Shown: piece by piece, positions 25,601 through 38,900 of the stretch | Layout of the letters: every line of letters begins with the position of its first letter | How positions within the stretch are numbered: the first letter of the stretch is position 1 | Source: Setophaga petechia | Lineage: Eukaryota > Chordata > Aves > Passeriformes > Parulidae | Direction: 5' to 3' | Assembly (NCBI GenBank): GCA_024362935.1 | Contig: JANCRA010000003.1 | Location: 38,501,291 to 38,565,290, forward strand | DNA: 64,000 nt | Made by a program: the position numbers and the translations under genes | Notes under the pieces: generated by a model | The model's database searches: none | The model's input: the letters and a program-made list of their open reading frames with translations, nothing else | What the model was told of the DNA's origin: nothing

Positions 25601-28600
25601 ACTGCCCAAACTTGTAAGATCAAAGTCCTGCTGGAGAAAACAAGAATTGCTATTATTTCTTTTCTAGTCCTTTTTATTGCTCCCATTCTAGGAAGAAATG
25701 TTCAAAGTAGTAAAAATCAATACATTCTCTGTCAACTTGCACACCACTGAATGCTAAAAGCCAAGGGAGCAATAATACTGTGGAAAAATCCTTTACTTTT
25801 GTTTCAACTGAGTTTTTTTAATCTTTAAAGTGAACCAGCAGTGTTGATTTCTAATCCTGGAGTTTTCTACATAAATACTTGCTAAAACTCTGATACATTT
25901 ATTAACAATGTATGCTGAAGGATTTAGAAATTAGAATTCCTGTCACTGTCCCAGTGCCTCTGAAGCAGTGTTCTGGTGCTAGTCTGGTGGTAATCCCAGA
26001 GAGAAATCAGCTCTGATGGAATCTATTTCTTTTTATTCCTTTGCACACTGCAAAATGAGGGCCAAGGGCAGCACCTGCAGTACTGATAGTGATGCCTCTT
26101 ATCTCTGCAGGTGAGGGAGGCCCAGCCACCCCAGGGCTTGGGCAGAAAACTTTCTACATCACGCTTGGCATTGTCACTTCTCCCAGTTTCAGATGTGGCT
26201 ATCCACTGGCACTTTTAGGCTTCAAAAACTTCAATGAGTCATTAAGACCCACTGAATTCAATGAGACTACTGATGCAACCAAAGTTAGGCACATGCTTTA
26301 ATTCTTCACTAGGTCAGAGCCTAAAATACCATTGTGATCAGCACTGTGTAGTATCTTCATGGATATTTTAAACAAACATCTTATGTGATACACAAGATCT
26401 TCTAATAACTTGAATAAACACTTTAGTTCACACTTTTTGTATACAGGGCATTTTTACTTGAGTAACAGCTTATAAGTTGTCTAAACCTCTCCAGTCTATA
26501 CAGCTATGTAAGTAGCAGAATTATGTCAAGATGTATTTTTCTGTGGTACTCAATACACAGAGGAGGATTTCGTGGTACAAACATATCTATAGTTGCTGAG
26601 GCTGCATTCCTGAAAAGTGCCACAGTTGGTGATTTCACAGATGCAAATCAATTTTTCCTCTGAGAATTATGCAAGGGCAGTGGATGGGATTTGTGCTTCA
26701 GGATTATGCTCAGGTTAAATTCTGAGGGACAGTATTTAACAACATATGACCTGACTCATATCCCAGTATCACTGCCTAAAAATAATAAAAGAAAAATTGT
26801 TAGGAAAAATTTTCAAAGTTTTTGAGTAAAACAGCAGTTGTGATCTGGCATACCAGAGTTCAAAGATGACAAGGATGACATGGAGGATAACTATGTGGGA
26901 GCAGGACCATGAGGACTCTCAACTTGGCACAACAGTGCTTGGTAGGGACAGAAAAAGTGGATAAAATGATATTTTTCAGCAACTTCCTTCTCAGTGCTTG
27001 GTTTTGCAGTAGCTGAAGATGGCGATGACTTTTTTTTTAAAATAAAAATTGATGACATGACTGCACATTGGTCTGGGATTTTGAGCAGTGTATATTTTTA
27101 TAACATGAGATCAAATTTTGCAATCCCCTGGTGACCTTGTTCAACTGTTCTCAGAACAGACTGCTGGTCTGAAAGATCTCAGCCACTTCATCTATTAGTC
27201 GGGGTAATCTTGTTCTTTCTTTCTGAATCATTATATATATTGTTTTTTATCATCTTTGTCATCTTATTTCAGTCTCTCCCTTTTTGTCAAGGTCGGTCAA
27301 GTCAACCAAGGGAGAAGTACAAAAAACCTGAGAACTGATTAGTGAAAGATGGTGTAAAATGATGAGCAGCAGAACTCCCAAAAGTTTCATCAGGAAAATA
27401 AATGGTGTGTTATTGTAGATTTCATGATTATTTACTTGCATGACATGTAAAACAACTGCATAAATGGTGAATGGTTTAGTTACGCCTTGTTATTGGAATT
27501 TCACTGTTATTCCCAGATAGATGTTTTCACAGAACCTTCCTAAGGACATTCTGGCAAATTTGACCTACAGGGACAGAGAAAGTGAGCTTCAATTTCAGTT
27601 TTATGAGGATCAATGAAGGGAGAAAAGAGATGACAAAAAAGCAGTATTTGAGGCTAAACTCTTAGTTTGTTAGACAGCACTGCTCGAGTCCTACATCACT
27701 CCATTATCTCCATTACCTAACCATAGTACAGTCTAGGCTTGTGAAGTGTACTTCCAGAACTGCTGTTTTTCTACATTTACAGCTTGAAAAATCAGATACT
27801 GAGTACCTATGGAAAGCTGACCTTCCACCAATTATTTCCCACATACATTTTTCTGACCTTTGTTTTATGCATACATTCATCTGACTGGCTGCAGTTGGCC
27901 TTCTTGTTGGAACTTGTTAGCCCAAAACCTTACTCTTTTCTTGGCTTCCATCCTGATTCACACGTACCCAAGACTATAAAACATAAGTCCAGCTTAAATA
28001 AAATCAAAACAATTCCTAATCTTCTGTGTCTCATGTTTTGGTGATTAGTTTGAATTTGCTATACAGACTAAAAGTCTTATTCACCAACCTAGAAAGCCTG
28101 ATTTGTTAACCTTCAAACCAAAAATGTGTATCACAAGAATGACTGAATCTACAAGATGTTAATTTCCACACAGGGAAATAAATAATTGCAGCCCTTTTTT
28201 ATTATCATCTTAGACAGTAATATCAGTTGTCTGACTGATTGTTAAGTAGGATTGCCTGCTGGCTAGTTTTAATTTCAAGCCAAACCTTCCACCTGTTTCT
28301 TTTCTTATACGTTGCTATGGTGAAGATTATCATAGACTGCATACAAAAGTGAAACACAGAAGGATCACTGAAAAAACCATCCAGACAAAGAGATGTAATA
28401 ATAACTAAAAAAAGGCATATTGCTTGGTTGGCGCCATTAAGCAGTCATAGTTTTCTGGCCATATTTTTCTGCTGACCAGTCCAGAAATATATTTGGAATT
28501 GTAAACTTTGAACTGTTTCAATTTTCCTGACAAAATATTGCTAGCAAATACATTATGAAATACAAATGCTTTCTAACAAAGCATCTTAATTTTCTTTACA

Positions 28601-31600
28601 TCTTTACATGCCAAGTCAAGGGCTGTATTGTGTGCTGGCACTGCAGCTCCTGCCTCTTTTGGCCACTTCTATTCACACCCAGTTAGCTCTCTGGACTGTA
28701 ATGCTCCAGTCACAGGATTAACACCCCACAGAGAGATGGGAATATTTTGCAGAGCTCAGGCCAGAAAAAGCCAAACAAAGGGCCCTTATCTGTAGGTGCC
28801 TGTGTGGATAGGCTGCCACAATTCCAATGTAATTCATGAACACTGGATATTTGCATTGCACATGCTCAGCAGAACTTTAAGCCCAAAGGGCAAAGTATAC
28901 CCTTGATAATCCTAGGAGCTTATGAAATGTTCCTCAGATATTTCAGTAAGGTCGGGAATTTAGTTTAGAAGCTTTATTTCAAAGGCAAACACTTTATAAT
29001 CTCTCCTCTAAAAGGACCCTCCCTATTGGACAACAATGCTTTGAAGGGAGAAGCAAAATATTAGTGTTAATCTTTCATTAACCTCTCTTGCTGTTACTCC
29101 TGAAGTACCAGATCTGAGTTTCATCTGAACTTCATTTCCTCCTGAGATACAAATCCTTTCCACCCTCTGAAGGGAATCATTTTATTTTATGATGTTTTTC
29201 CAGTGGTTTCTCCATATATTGTTTGAGTTGCAAGGGTATTATTGGGCAGTCAGTAAAGTTCAAGACCCAATTCCAACAATCTTTTTGACAGCATGTTTGA
29301 ATCCAGATGATTCAAACTCTTTCTTTGGCAGAAGACTCCTCTAGTTAAGTGGGAATATTGCCTATAAAAAAGAAATGGGGTCCAAATGTTCTTGAAAGAA
29401 GGAGGTCCTGTGGAGGCATCTATTCTGTAATAGCAGAAGTGTGTAACATTGAAATCACAGATTTCCTCCTAGCAGAACCTCTGGAGCTTTGGACAATGAT
29501 CAAGACCATTTGGGACAGAATCATTTGAGCAGAAGTCACAAAAGCAGAAATTTTTCTGGCAATGTTCCAGTAATAGAAACAAGAGATTTCCGTAGGTTGG
29601 GGGGAAATAAAAAGTTCGCTAAAATTTTTAAGATTGAAAAGCAATAATTTTTATTTCAAGTCCAAACTGAATTTATTCAGAACTATAATCCATCCTTAAT
29701 TATCCTTCAGTGAGTCCTCTCAAGCAGGACAGTCCAGAGCTACAAGTACCAAATGGAATGAAGTCTGTGCTCCACTCTGTTGGGACCTGCCACTGTTTTT
29801 CAGGATGTGTGCCTCAGCTCATATCCCTGCATGTCACTTTTCCCCAATATAAAATAATAACATTCTTTCTGTTTTTGCAGGTTGGACCACACACTGTTTT
29901 TAAGATTTCATGGCAAATTATTAGAAACCTGAGCTGGTGATATTAATTGCACATTAATTATTCACTCAGTGGTCAATTATTAATTATTGAAGGTCTTGTT
30001 TTACTCTAAGTTGAAATCGATTGCTAGGTGCTTGGAAGTTATTATTAATACACAATAACTCCATCAGTTTTTGCAGCACCCCTTTTACAATTCAGTTTCA
30101 GTGGAATGTACTTTCCAAACCTTTACATCCAACAGTAAGGCAGATACAGCATCGAAGCCAAATGCTACAGTGAGATGCCTCAGCAGCACAGACACATGGT
30201 TAAGAGCTTTCAGCTTTCTTTCATGGGGGATTACATACAACCTGAAATATTTGGCTGGTGCACTGTGCCTGGTTTGGTCCCTGCCTCTTAATAGGAATGC
30301 AAGAAGGGCATTCAGGAGCACTGTGTAGGTTGTCCATAGTCATTCCAGGGACTAAAGCTGCATCCCAACAGACAGCCTGTGTAAGCTGGCCATGTGGAAA
30401 CTTGTGGGCTTAAGACTGAATTCTCTTCTTTGGTTGCTGAGCCATTCTTTAGGGAGGCAGTGGATCCACCAACTAAACTGATTTTGCAAGGTGCCAAGCT
30501 AAGCTAAGCGCTGTAGAGTAATTCTGAGTGTGGCTATATCTTCTGGTGGCATAATTACATTCCCTCACAGACAAAAAAAAAGATGTCATAAATCTACCAG
30601 TTAACCCTTTAGTTCACACATTCTTAGTATACAAGGACCACTTTTCTACCCTAAAACAGAAGGTGTCCCTGCAGAGCTGATTCCTGCAAAGACACAACTT
30701 CATCTATTCCTTTTCTAGCATGTTGAAGGTCTCACCACAGGAATTGACTCAAAGGAATAGTTGTGGCCCTTGTGGGCATATGTTCCCCAGTGGTTCTGGC
30801 CTTTATGAAACCATGTATTTAATCCTCTGTGTCTGGCATTAAAATTCTGTTTCCCTATGTACAGCCTCATTCTGATTTGCATTCACTTTACACACCAAAC
30901 CCAGATTTTGGTTTGCATCCCCATTAACAGTCTCCCTCAGAGCTATCTAAGCCTCAAACATCTGTAAGTCAATTTGCAGTCCAAAAAGGTCTTACTAGCC
31001 TAAAGAATTTAATTACTTACTGGAAAGAATGGCTAGGAAATAAATGAATTATTCCACAGCCTTTAAAATAGGTTAATGTTTCTTTGTGAAGATGTCAGAG
31101 CTTCCAGTTTTCACTGTTTTCATCTACTCTTAGGGGCTTCAATTTTATCCTGTGTTTTTTTCCTCCTGGTACTGACCAGAAATGGCTTGTTAGAGGAGCC
31201 CAAAGCTGAAATTAGGAGTTTAGAGCATATATATGAATGGTCAGAAAGGAGCAAGGGACCACCAAGGCAGAGTTTCAGGGCCCTGGGGCAAGAGATGTCC
31301 ACCAAGGGCTCCAGGAGAACGTAGTAACTGAGTCATAATAATGCCCAGTGGGACTTGGAGAGCTTTGGTGACCTCCTGAGCTGAAAAGCATCCAGGGCAG
31401 GAGCCAGGCTAGCTCAGCAAGGATTATATGCCATAATGGCTAAAATCTTGACACCCATCTCAGGTCTTCTTCTGTTAGTATTCTTAATGGTAGGTTTCTA
31501 CCAGTGTTAAAGATTTGGGAAAAAAATACTTTGGTACTGCTTTATATGGAAGGTGCACAAACCCTGGAAAGACTGTTCACACTGTAAAGTCAAGAGGTTG

Positions 31601-32330
31601 GCAGACAGACAAGCCTAAACTAGAGAGATGTCTGGTTAAAGGAATTCACCCCATGAAAGACCACCTGAAGGTGTAGGGGATTTTGCACTGCACTGAACTA
31701 CTCAAGGCTTCCATTGGCAATGGCTCTCAAACTTTTGAGGCTGCTCAACATGCCTGAGTTTTACAAACTGTTGGTATTTGTTAAAGCTTTTTGGGTTACT
31801 TGATTTCTTACTCCAAAGCAAATGCCAATTTTTCAGTTTCCCCTCTCTCATAATATATGTTAATTTTGAAATCTTGCTATAGAAATTAAAGTGAGAAAGC
31901 CTGATTTAGAGGTAAAAAACATCCTTTGGAAAGTATTAAAAAATTGTTCAAGGAAAAATTTAGAGAAAATTAAGTATGCTTCTATAAAATATGGGTTGAA
32001 GACCAGAAAAAAAGTCAGTAGCATGTGCTAATAGAAAAGGCAAAACAAAATATGACACAAAGATAAAAATCCAAACTAAATGGTCTCCTTTGTTTGGATT
32101 AGACATTTCCTCAATATCAGCATGTTCCGACAAAACATTTCAATTTTGCCAAAATTGCATTTCCTGGCAGAAATGGACAGTAAGAAGGTTTTGACTAGCA
32201 CAAGCACACGTGTGCCAAGTGATTCCTTTTGTGTGTTGTGGTTTTCATCCACTGTGGAGTGAACTTTTACTGAGCCTCATTCATTCATCTGCCCCACCAT
32301 AAAAACGCATGGCTATTTTAAGCATGTCAT
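22635..32330. other. Intergenic sequence, part 5
   Basis: About 9.7 kb with no supported gene. Open frames are short and unremarkable. AT-rich blocks with many TAAT words occur near 24600-24730, 28150-28600 and 29935-30060. No transposon could be identified with confidence. Confidence 0.55.
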
Positions 32331-32499
32331 AAAGTGAACCGTGTCACTTGGCCAGGCTGCCCAGGTGAGGGAGTGTGGGACAGGAATCCCTCTCTGCACC
32401 CACCCCACACCCTTCCTTGCTGCCCCCTGGGATGGATCAGCCCCGCAAGCCCAAGGGGAGCAAGGACGAAGTGCCTCCTTCTGGAGATGCCTGTAACTT

Positions 32500-32870
32500 C
32501 AGCTCACCCGGGATGGCTCATATAGGGAGACATCTGCATTTCTCTTTCTCCCCGCTTTAAAAGAGCTTTCTTTACATAGGGAAAGCTGCTATCTGTGTTC
32601 TGAGCAGTGAGCCAATAAAGCCATCACAGAAAAGATCTGTTGCCAGAGTCCAGAAAGGGTTAAGGCAGCAGTTGGAGAGGTTTGGGGTGACGTGTGCTTC
32701 TGGACGCCTGAGAAGTCTCTTGAAGGTAGTTCCCCTCTGGTGAGGATGGGAGCGTGCTGAGGTCTGAAATCCGAGATCCTTCGCAGCCTGGAGCTGGTGA
32801 GGTCCCAGTAAAAGCTGTTTGCCTGCTTTCCCTTCCCGAGCAGTCACACCGCTGCACTGGCCTGGGCAGC
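32500..32870 (+). promoter_or_regulatory. PAMR1: Putative PAMR1 promoter and 5' UTR
   Basis: Upstream of the start codon lie a CArG-like box with one mismatch (CTCATATAGG, 32517-32526), an E-box CATCTG (32531-32536) and a TATA-like TTTAAAA (32556-32562). A CCAAT word (32612) and a TGACGTG half CRE (about 32687) follow. Composition rises to moderately GC-rich but is not a CpG island. If the TATA-like box is used, transcription would begin near 32585-32590 and the 5' UTR would be about 280 bases. A shorter transcript is equally possible. Confidence 0.45.
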
Positions 32871-32943
32871 ATGGAGCCAGCACCCTGGACACTTGTAGGA
32901 CTCACTCTTCTCCAGCTCCTGCTCATCTCCTGCTTGCCAAGAG
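32871..32943 (+). CDS. PAMR1: PAMR1 exon 1 (signal peptide)
   Basis: The ATG has A at -3 and G at +4, a strong start context. The 24 full codons read [17 protein letters not shown] and then LISCLPR, a classical signal peptide with a leucine-rich core; cleavage is likely around residues 21-24. The exon ends with one base of the next codon (phase 1), joined to AG of exon 2 to give Glu. The donor GTACTG is weak. A stronger-looking GTAAGA at 32949 would break the frame. Confidence 0.92.
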
Positions 32944-35900
32944 GTACTGTAAGAGAGTGTGTGTGTTCCCGGCATGGTCGAGTGAGCCCCCTTCCTTCAG
33001 TGTGGTCAGAGGGGTTTGATCTCATGCGCTGTCATGGGAAGCAGAGAGATCTGCAGGGACAGAAATAATAGAAAGAAAGTGCTCTGCTTTCTGTACTTTT
33101 TTTCTTGTCAGCATGGAGTGTGTGTGTGTGTAGGCTTACCCAGGAATGATTTTCAGGCAAACTTAATAGCCTTAAAGAGAAACAACTGGCTGAATCTGTT
33201 TGCCAATGGCCATTAAGAAAAAGGTATGCAATCACTTTGCTTATTACTCCTTTTATTTTCTCAACACTCGGTGCTACGGAAATGATGATAAAAAGAGGCA
33301 TTTAAGTCTCTGAATTGTAAAGCGTAATTTGTTTAGTTTGGCAAGACAGAGATTTTCCTCTCCAGCCTCAACACCAAGAATGAAGGCAAGGGAGAAAAAA
33401 GTGAAGGAAAAAAAGAAAACAAAACCCACACATTGTTTCCAATCTGGGATTTAGCTCTTCCAATATTATTCTCTCGAAGGGGAAGCCTTGTTAAAGCAGA
33501 ATGATCTTTTTTGTACTCAAGCCCCATCCCAGTTTCTGCTGAACCAGCAAATATTATTTTGATAAGGTTGAGCAAAAAGCATTTACTGTTGAGTGCAAAT
33601 TTGCTGTAGTTATGGCCACGAACCTGGGCTGTTTACACCTGGAGGTGTCCAGACCTGCTTGCAGCAGCCAGCTGTCAGCATCATGGGCTGCTTTCTTGGG
33701 AGCTGCAGCCCTAAGGACTGGGAGGTGAGGTGCCCTCAAGTCACCCACTCTTGAAGCTGCTGCATATTTCAGCACTGCTGACTCCTCTTACCAGGGGAGC
33801 TGTCAGATCTGCAGGCACTCAGATCTCAGTGAAGAGCTGGTGTCAAGGATGGTGCTTCAGAGGGCCCCTCAGCAGGGGCTGCAGCAGAGAGTCTGCCTCT
33901 GCAGTGCCCTTCCCTGCCAAGCCCTCAGGACACAGGGAACAGGTGATGACCAGGATCATCTGCCCACCAGGCTGGCCAGCAGCACCTGCAGCCATCCTGG
34001 GAGGCTGGTCTCCTGCCAAGGCTCCCCCTGGGTCACAAGCACAGAGAGCTTTTCCCCACCTCTGTGCCACATGCACTGACTTGTCCCTGCAGTGGCCTGT
34101 CCCTCAGACACGTGCCACATAGCAAACTAGCCAGGCAAGGTGTCTCCATGGCATGTGCCATGTGCTGGAGTGGCACAGAACTAGCCCTGCCAGTGGCACA
34201 GCATCCCTGGGTGCAGGCTGTGGCTCTCAGGCAGCTGGGTGGGCATAAACTCCTCCTGCTGCAGGGGCAGCACATCTCTCTCTGACCTGCAGAGTCATCT
34301 AGCACTGATCCCTTTGGCAGCAGTGACAAGGGGAGGCAGGAGGAAGGACAGCAATGGCCAGTGAGACACAAGGGCTGTGGGGCTTTGGAGGGAGGGTGCT
34401 AGTTCCCCCAACACCCACTCCTCACACACCAGGAGCAGTGTGGAAGAGCCTGTGGGACACATGGATGTCAGCTGTCCCCCTTGCCCCCTGCCCTTCCTTG
34501 CCATGCCTCCCCTGCCCTGCTGCTGGTGGTGGAGCAGCTCCTGGCATTGCTTGGCACACAGCTGGCAGCATGAGGGGGCCAGGAGCCCCCTCCAGCCACA
34601 GCAGGAGGGGCGCTCGGAGACAGGGGAGCAACTCAGAAGTGCAGTGGCCTTAACATGTCAGGGCAGGTTGGAAAATAGCGTTTTGTCTCCTCCCCACAGA
34701 TGTATCCAATTTTTATCCATATTTATCACACCCAGTTGCACAGGGCCTGCCTCGAGAGCTGGGGGCAGGAGTCAGGGCGGTCTGGGAATTTACTTTTTGG
34801 AATAAACTTGGAGTGCAAATGACTCATGTTTCCTTAAAAATATATGTGTGTTTTTGTGTGTTTCTGCCTATCTAAACCCTTCCCAACCTCTCTTCCCCTC
34901 CCCCTCCAGCCTCTGTCTAGAGAAGTGAAGGCCAGATGCACTCAGACACATCCAGATGCATTCAATCTTAGCAAATGGGTTACTTCAGTTCACATGTTTA
35001 GGTTCCTAGCATGGACAAAGGGGAAGAGACTTGCTTTTTATTTTGGAAAAAATGCTGGGGTTACTCTCTTTTGACCCTGAGGTCTCTTCAAGTAGCTCCC
35101 GGGAGTCCCTGCAAGCCTGCCAATGCCCAGGATTTTTCTCTCCACCAGCCCTGAAGGACCCCTGACCACCACAGGAGGACGCAGTTGTCAGCAGCAGGAC
35201 CTCCCTTGGGCATGTGGATGCCCCTCTCCTTCCTGCAAGAACAGGGACATGGTGAGGGGCAAACTGGAAGGAAGGCCACAGGGCAGGGAGGCAAGCCATC
35301 AGCAGGGACAGAGGCCTGGCAGACTGAGAGCATCTTCAGTCCTTGGTCAGGGCTGGACTACACATTCCACAGGAGCTGTAAGGACTCAAATTTGAGGAGG
35401 GCTGCTGAAGTCTGTGTGGACTGTTCCTATCTGGGCAATATTAACTGCAAGTTAAGTTGTCAACATGTTGCAGGACTCACACCATTACAAGAGGCAAGTC
35501 CTCAAGACAGGTCCAGCACCACTCCTCTACGTTTAGGACACGAGCACATTCTCATGTTATGTGGTCATGAATTAATTTCAATACTGCAGCTGCTTCTTCT
35601 CCACAGATTTCCAAACATTCTCTCCTATTGCAGAAGTCTAACATCATCAATGCTGTCACTTACTCAAAAATTCTTCATTCATTACCTGTTCCTGTTCCTT
35701 GTCTTGCAGCACAGCGAGGATAAATTCTCTTCCTGATCATACTAGTATAATTCTTCTGCCCAGAATAAGATCCTCTGTCCCAGAGAGAACTGCAGCCCGA
35801 AAAGGGATGTGGCAACCTCTGAAGAGTCTTAACCTGGCTATTTCCTCCTGTCACAGCTTTTCACAAATAAGCCAAAAGGCCACAGTTCCAATAATAAGAT

Positions 35901-38900
35901 CACAAATGCCAGGCGATAAATACTGAGAAGAAACTAAAGGAGAAGGGTATTTTAAAAAGACAGTCAAATTAGTGTGCATTTATTAAGTGGGCAGATTCCA
36001 CTTAGTATTGTAGATTTCCTCCTGTGTTCTTCTACTGGCTTCGATTTTTTCTAAAATAGAGATCCTTTGTTTTTGCCTCTCCCCACTTGCCACTGTGTGA
36101 AAGCACACACTACAGGCAGAAAAGGTTGCTGACTCTGTAGAAGAGCAGTCTAATTATTCAGCAAAGATCTGTGACCACAAAGTAAGCACTATGAGTAAAG
36201 CTAAAACAGGGTGTATTTCAGCTCCTCTTTTAATTAGCCCAGCTGCTGAAAGAGTAATAGGTACATAATTTCTAAGGAGAAGCAAGTGGCTTTAGAGACA
36301 GCGTTATCCTTTTCATCCTCTTAACACATCAAAGAGACAAACAGACATAATTTGCACAGTAGTTTATTGGAGGCAAAAAGGTTAACAATAAAGACCTGCA
36401 CTTTCCTTTATTATTAAGGGTTTGGGGTACATAATTTTCCAAGAGCCCCAGTAAAAGTCTCTTAAAGGGAACATCCCTCTTCCCCTCTAAGGTGTCTTCC
36501 TCTTGGCCTCACTGAAATCAAATTGAGAACTGTACTATTCATCACAATGGAGGCACAGTTTCAGCCAGTGCTGCAATCAGAGCATTTGCTGTTGTCAATG
36601 TCCACACACCACAGGCTGTGGGGTGAGGCCCAGCTTGCATATCTGTGCAATGGCAGTAGAGCCAAGTAAGAAAGGAGCAGAAAAATGAGATGGACCTAAA
36701 GTGTAAGCTGCTACTAGGTTTCATCTCTGTTGAAACTGTCTTTTCTTTAATGAGAAATTAAAGAATCCTTTCCAAATTATTACAGGGCTAAACATTCCCT
36801 ACTAACAGCCTTAAGAAATTGCTCCTTCAAATTCAACTGCTTGTTCCTTTCTTCAAGACAATAGTTGTTGTTAAGCAGCATGTTGAAAAATAAAGATGAA
36901 ATCAAACACAAAGGGGCATGTTCTCATCTGTGGAACACAAACTAGTTAAATAATCACTTCAAAAAGTCATCCTCTATGGACTCAAATTCGAGAGATGTAT
37001 CTATCTGTTTGTATCTGGTCTTACTTACACTCCACTGTTACTGCAAATGGCACTTTTCAAAGCAATTGGAAATAATATTTCTTTGAGCTTAAATAGTGTT
37101 TGCCAATGTACTGATGGATAAACTGAGGCATGGAAGGATCATTTTCGCAGGATAACAGAATGGACTTGCAGCATAGGAAGTTCCCTCCAAGGACAGATAT
37201 GGCAAACTGGTTTTTGCTTAATCAGTTGTTTGATCCCTCCATATAGCAGCTACTGTCAGCACAAATACAGGGATGGGAATGGGAAGTCAGGGAGAGGAGG
37301 GAGAAAAATGTCCCATCTCAGCAGCAGCAAGGGCTTATATCAGCTTAAAGTGACTGTACTCTAAAAAAATCCTCATTCTTTTAAAGAAGTGGAAGACTCA
37401 AGTTATAATTGGTATAATTGGACTTGCTTCAATTCACTTTACTTCTCAGCTACACAGTTTTCCCAGCTCTCAGATCTTCGGAGCAGAAATCCCTTTCCAT
37501 CTAGCGAGGTATCTATGATATACAAATGCACCATGGCAAAAGATCAGTCAGCTGAAGCTGACATTTCACCATGATGTGTGGCCTGACCCACCCCTGAGGT
37601 GACAATGTGCTTGTGAATCTCTTCCTGAATCACCAAAGCTTTAAGCCTGATCTCAGCCCTGGGCATGAGGGGAGGCAGCAGCATCACTGCAGTGAATTGT
37701 TCTTGGACTGACACTGCCAACAAGGAGAACATTGTCTGGAGCATTGCCTCCAACTGGTGTCCCACAGAATCCATCACTGACAGCCTCTAGGATCTGACAA
37801 GCTGTAGGGATGAGGAGGTCTTGCTAGGTGCAGATGTAGGTAGCAAGCATGACTGCACTGCCATCTGAGCTGAAAATGTTGATCTCCCACCTCAGAGTCC
37901 TGCTCAGGCTGGACCCAAAGCACCAGGTGAAGTGTTGTGTTGGGCTGTGCCAGGCTCCTGAGCCAAGCAGGTCTTCCCTCCAGCACATGCCCAGGACACT
38001 TGGGTGCTTTCCCAACACAGGCATTTCTTGCATGGTTTCCATGGTCTTGAGCTGCTTCCATGTGAGCTGTTTATGCCTGGATTTAATGGGCTTTTCTTCC
38101 ATCATTAAAATCTCATAAATTAATCCACTGTTTATTTGCCTGTCCAGAGTCTTGTTTGTTCTTTGCAGTTAAATATTTTGCATGGGTTGTCAAGCAGCTT
38201 CTTCCGGCTTGTCCCAAAATCAAAGACCCAGTCACTGCCTGCAAGCCAGACTGCCTGCTTTGGAAGATTATCAAAGTAAAGCTCACAAAACACCCCACAA
38301 TTATCTCTGCCACAGCTGGCCGAGGCCTTGCTTTCAGCATTTTACTCAGTCAATAAATCTTCCCCCACTTTTCTCTGCCTCATTCTCTTCTGTTTTGTGG
38401 TAATTATGGCCAAATGTGTGTGTAGGGGAGCTGCCAGTGGCTGCCCATCCCCAAACACACAAGGGGGAGCAGGGTTATGCCTCTGCCTCCCTGGAGCACA
38501 GGCTGAGCTCAGCCAGACAAACAAACATTGCTTGCACACATAAGCGACTCTCTGCATATCCCTCTTAAACTTCTGAGGCAAAGGTTTTATTGGCCTTTTT
38601 TTCAGTAGCCCGGAGATAAAACAAAAGGGATCCTTTTGTTATTAAAGTGATGCATAAACTCCTCAATCATATTTATTTAAGGAATAGCTTCTACAGAACC
38701 TCAAAATAATAAATTCCATGATTTCGGTAAAGAAAATCCTTAAATGGCCACTTAAAAAAATCTCACATCCACATATTTCCTTGTCAAGGCTATATAAATT
38801 GCCCAAACTGCAGAAAATGAGAACCTGAAAGGGAATTAAATGATCAGTAAGTCAAAAGATAGTTTTATAGACATTTTCATTGTCTAAGCTGAGACAAAAG

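Noticed and set aside
32949..32954. GTAAGA as the true exon 1 donor of PAMR1
   Set aside because: It would join exon 2 out of frame and give an early stop. The donor at 32944 restores the mammalian-like CLPRE junction.
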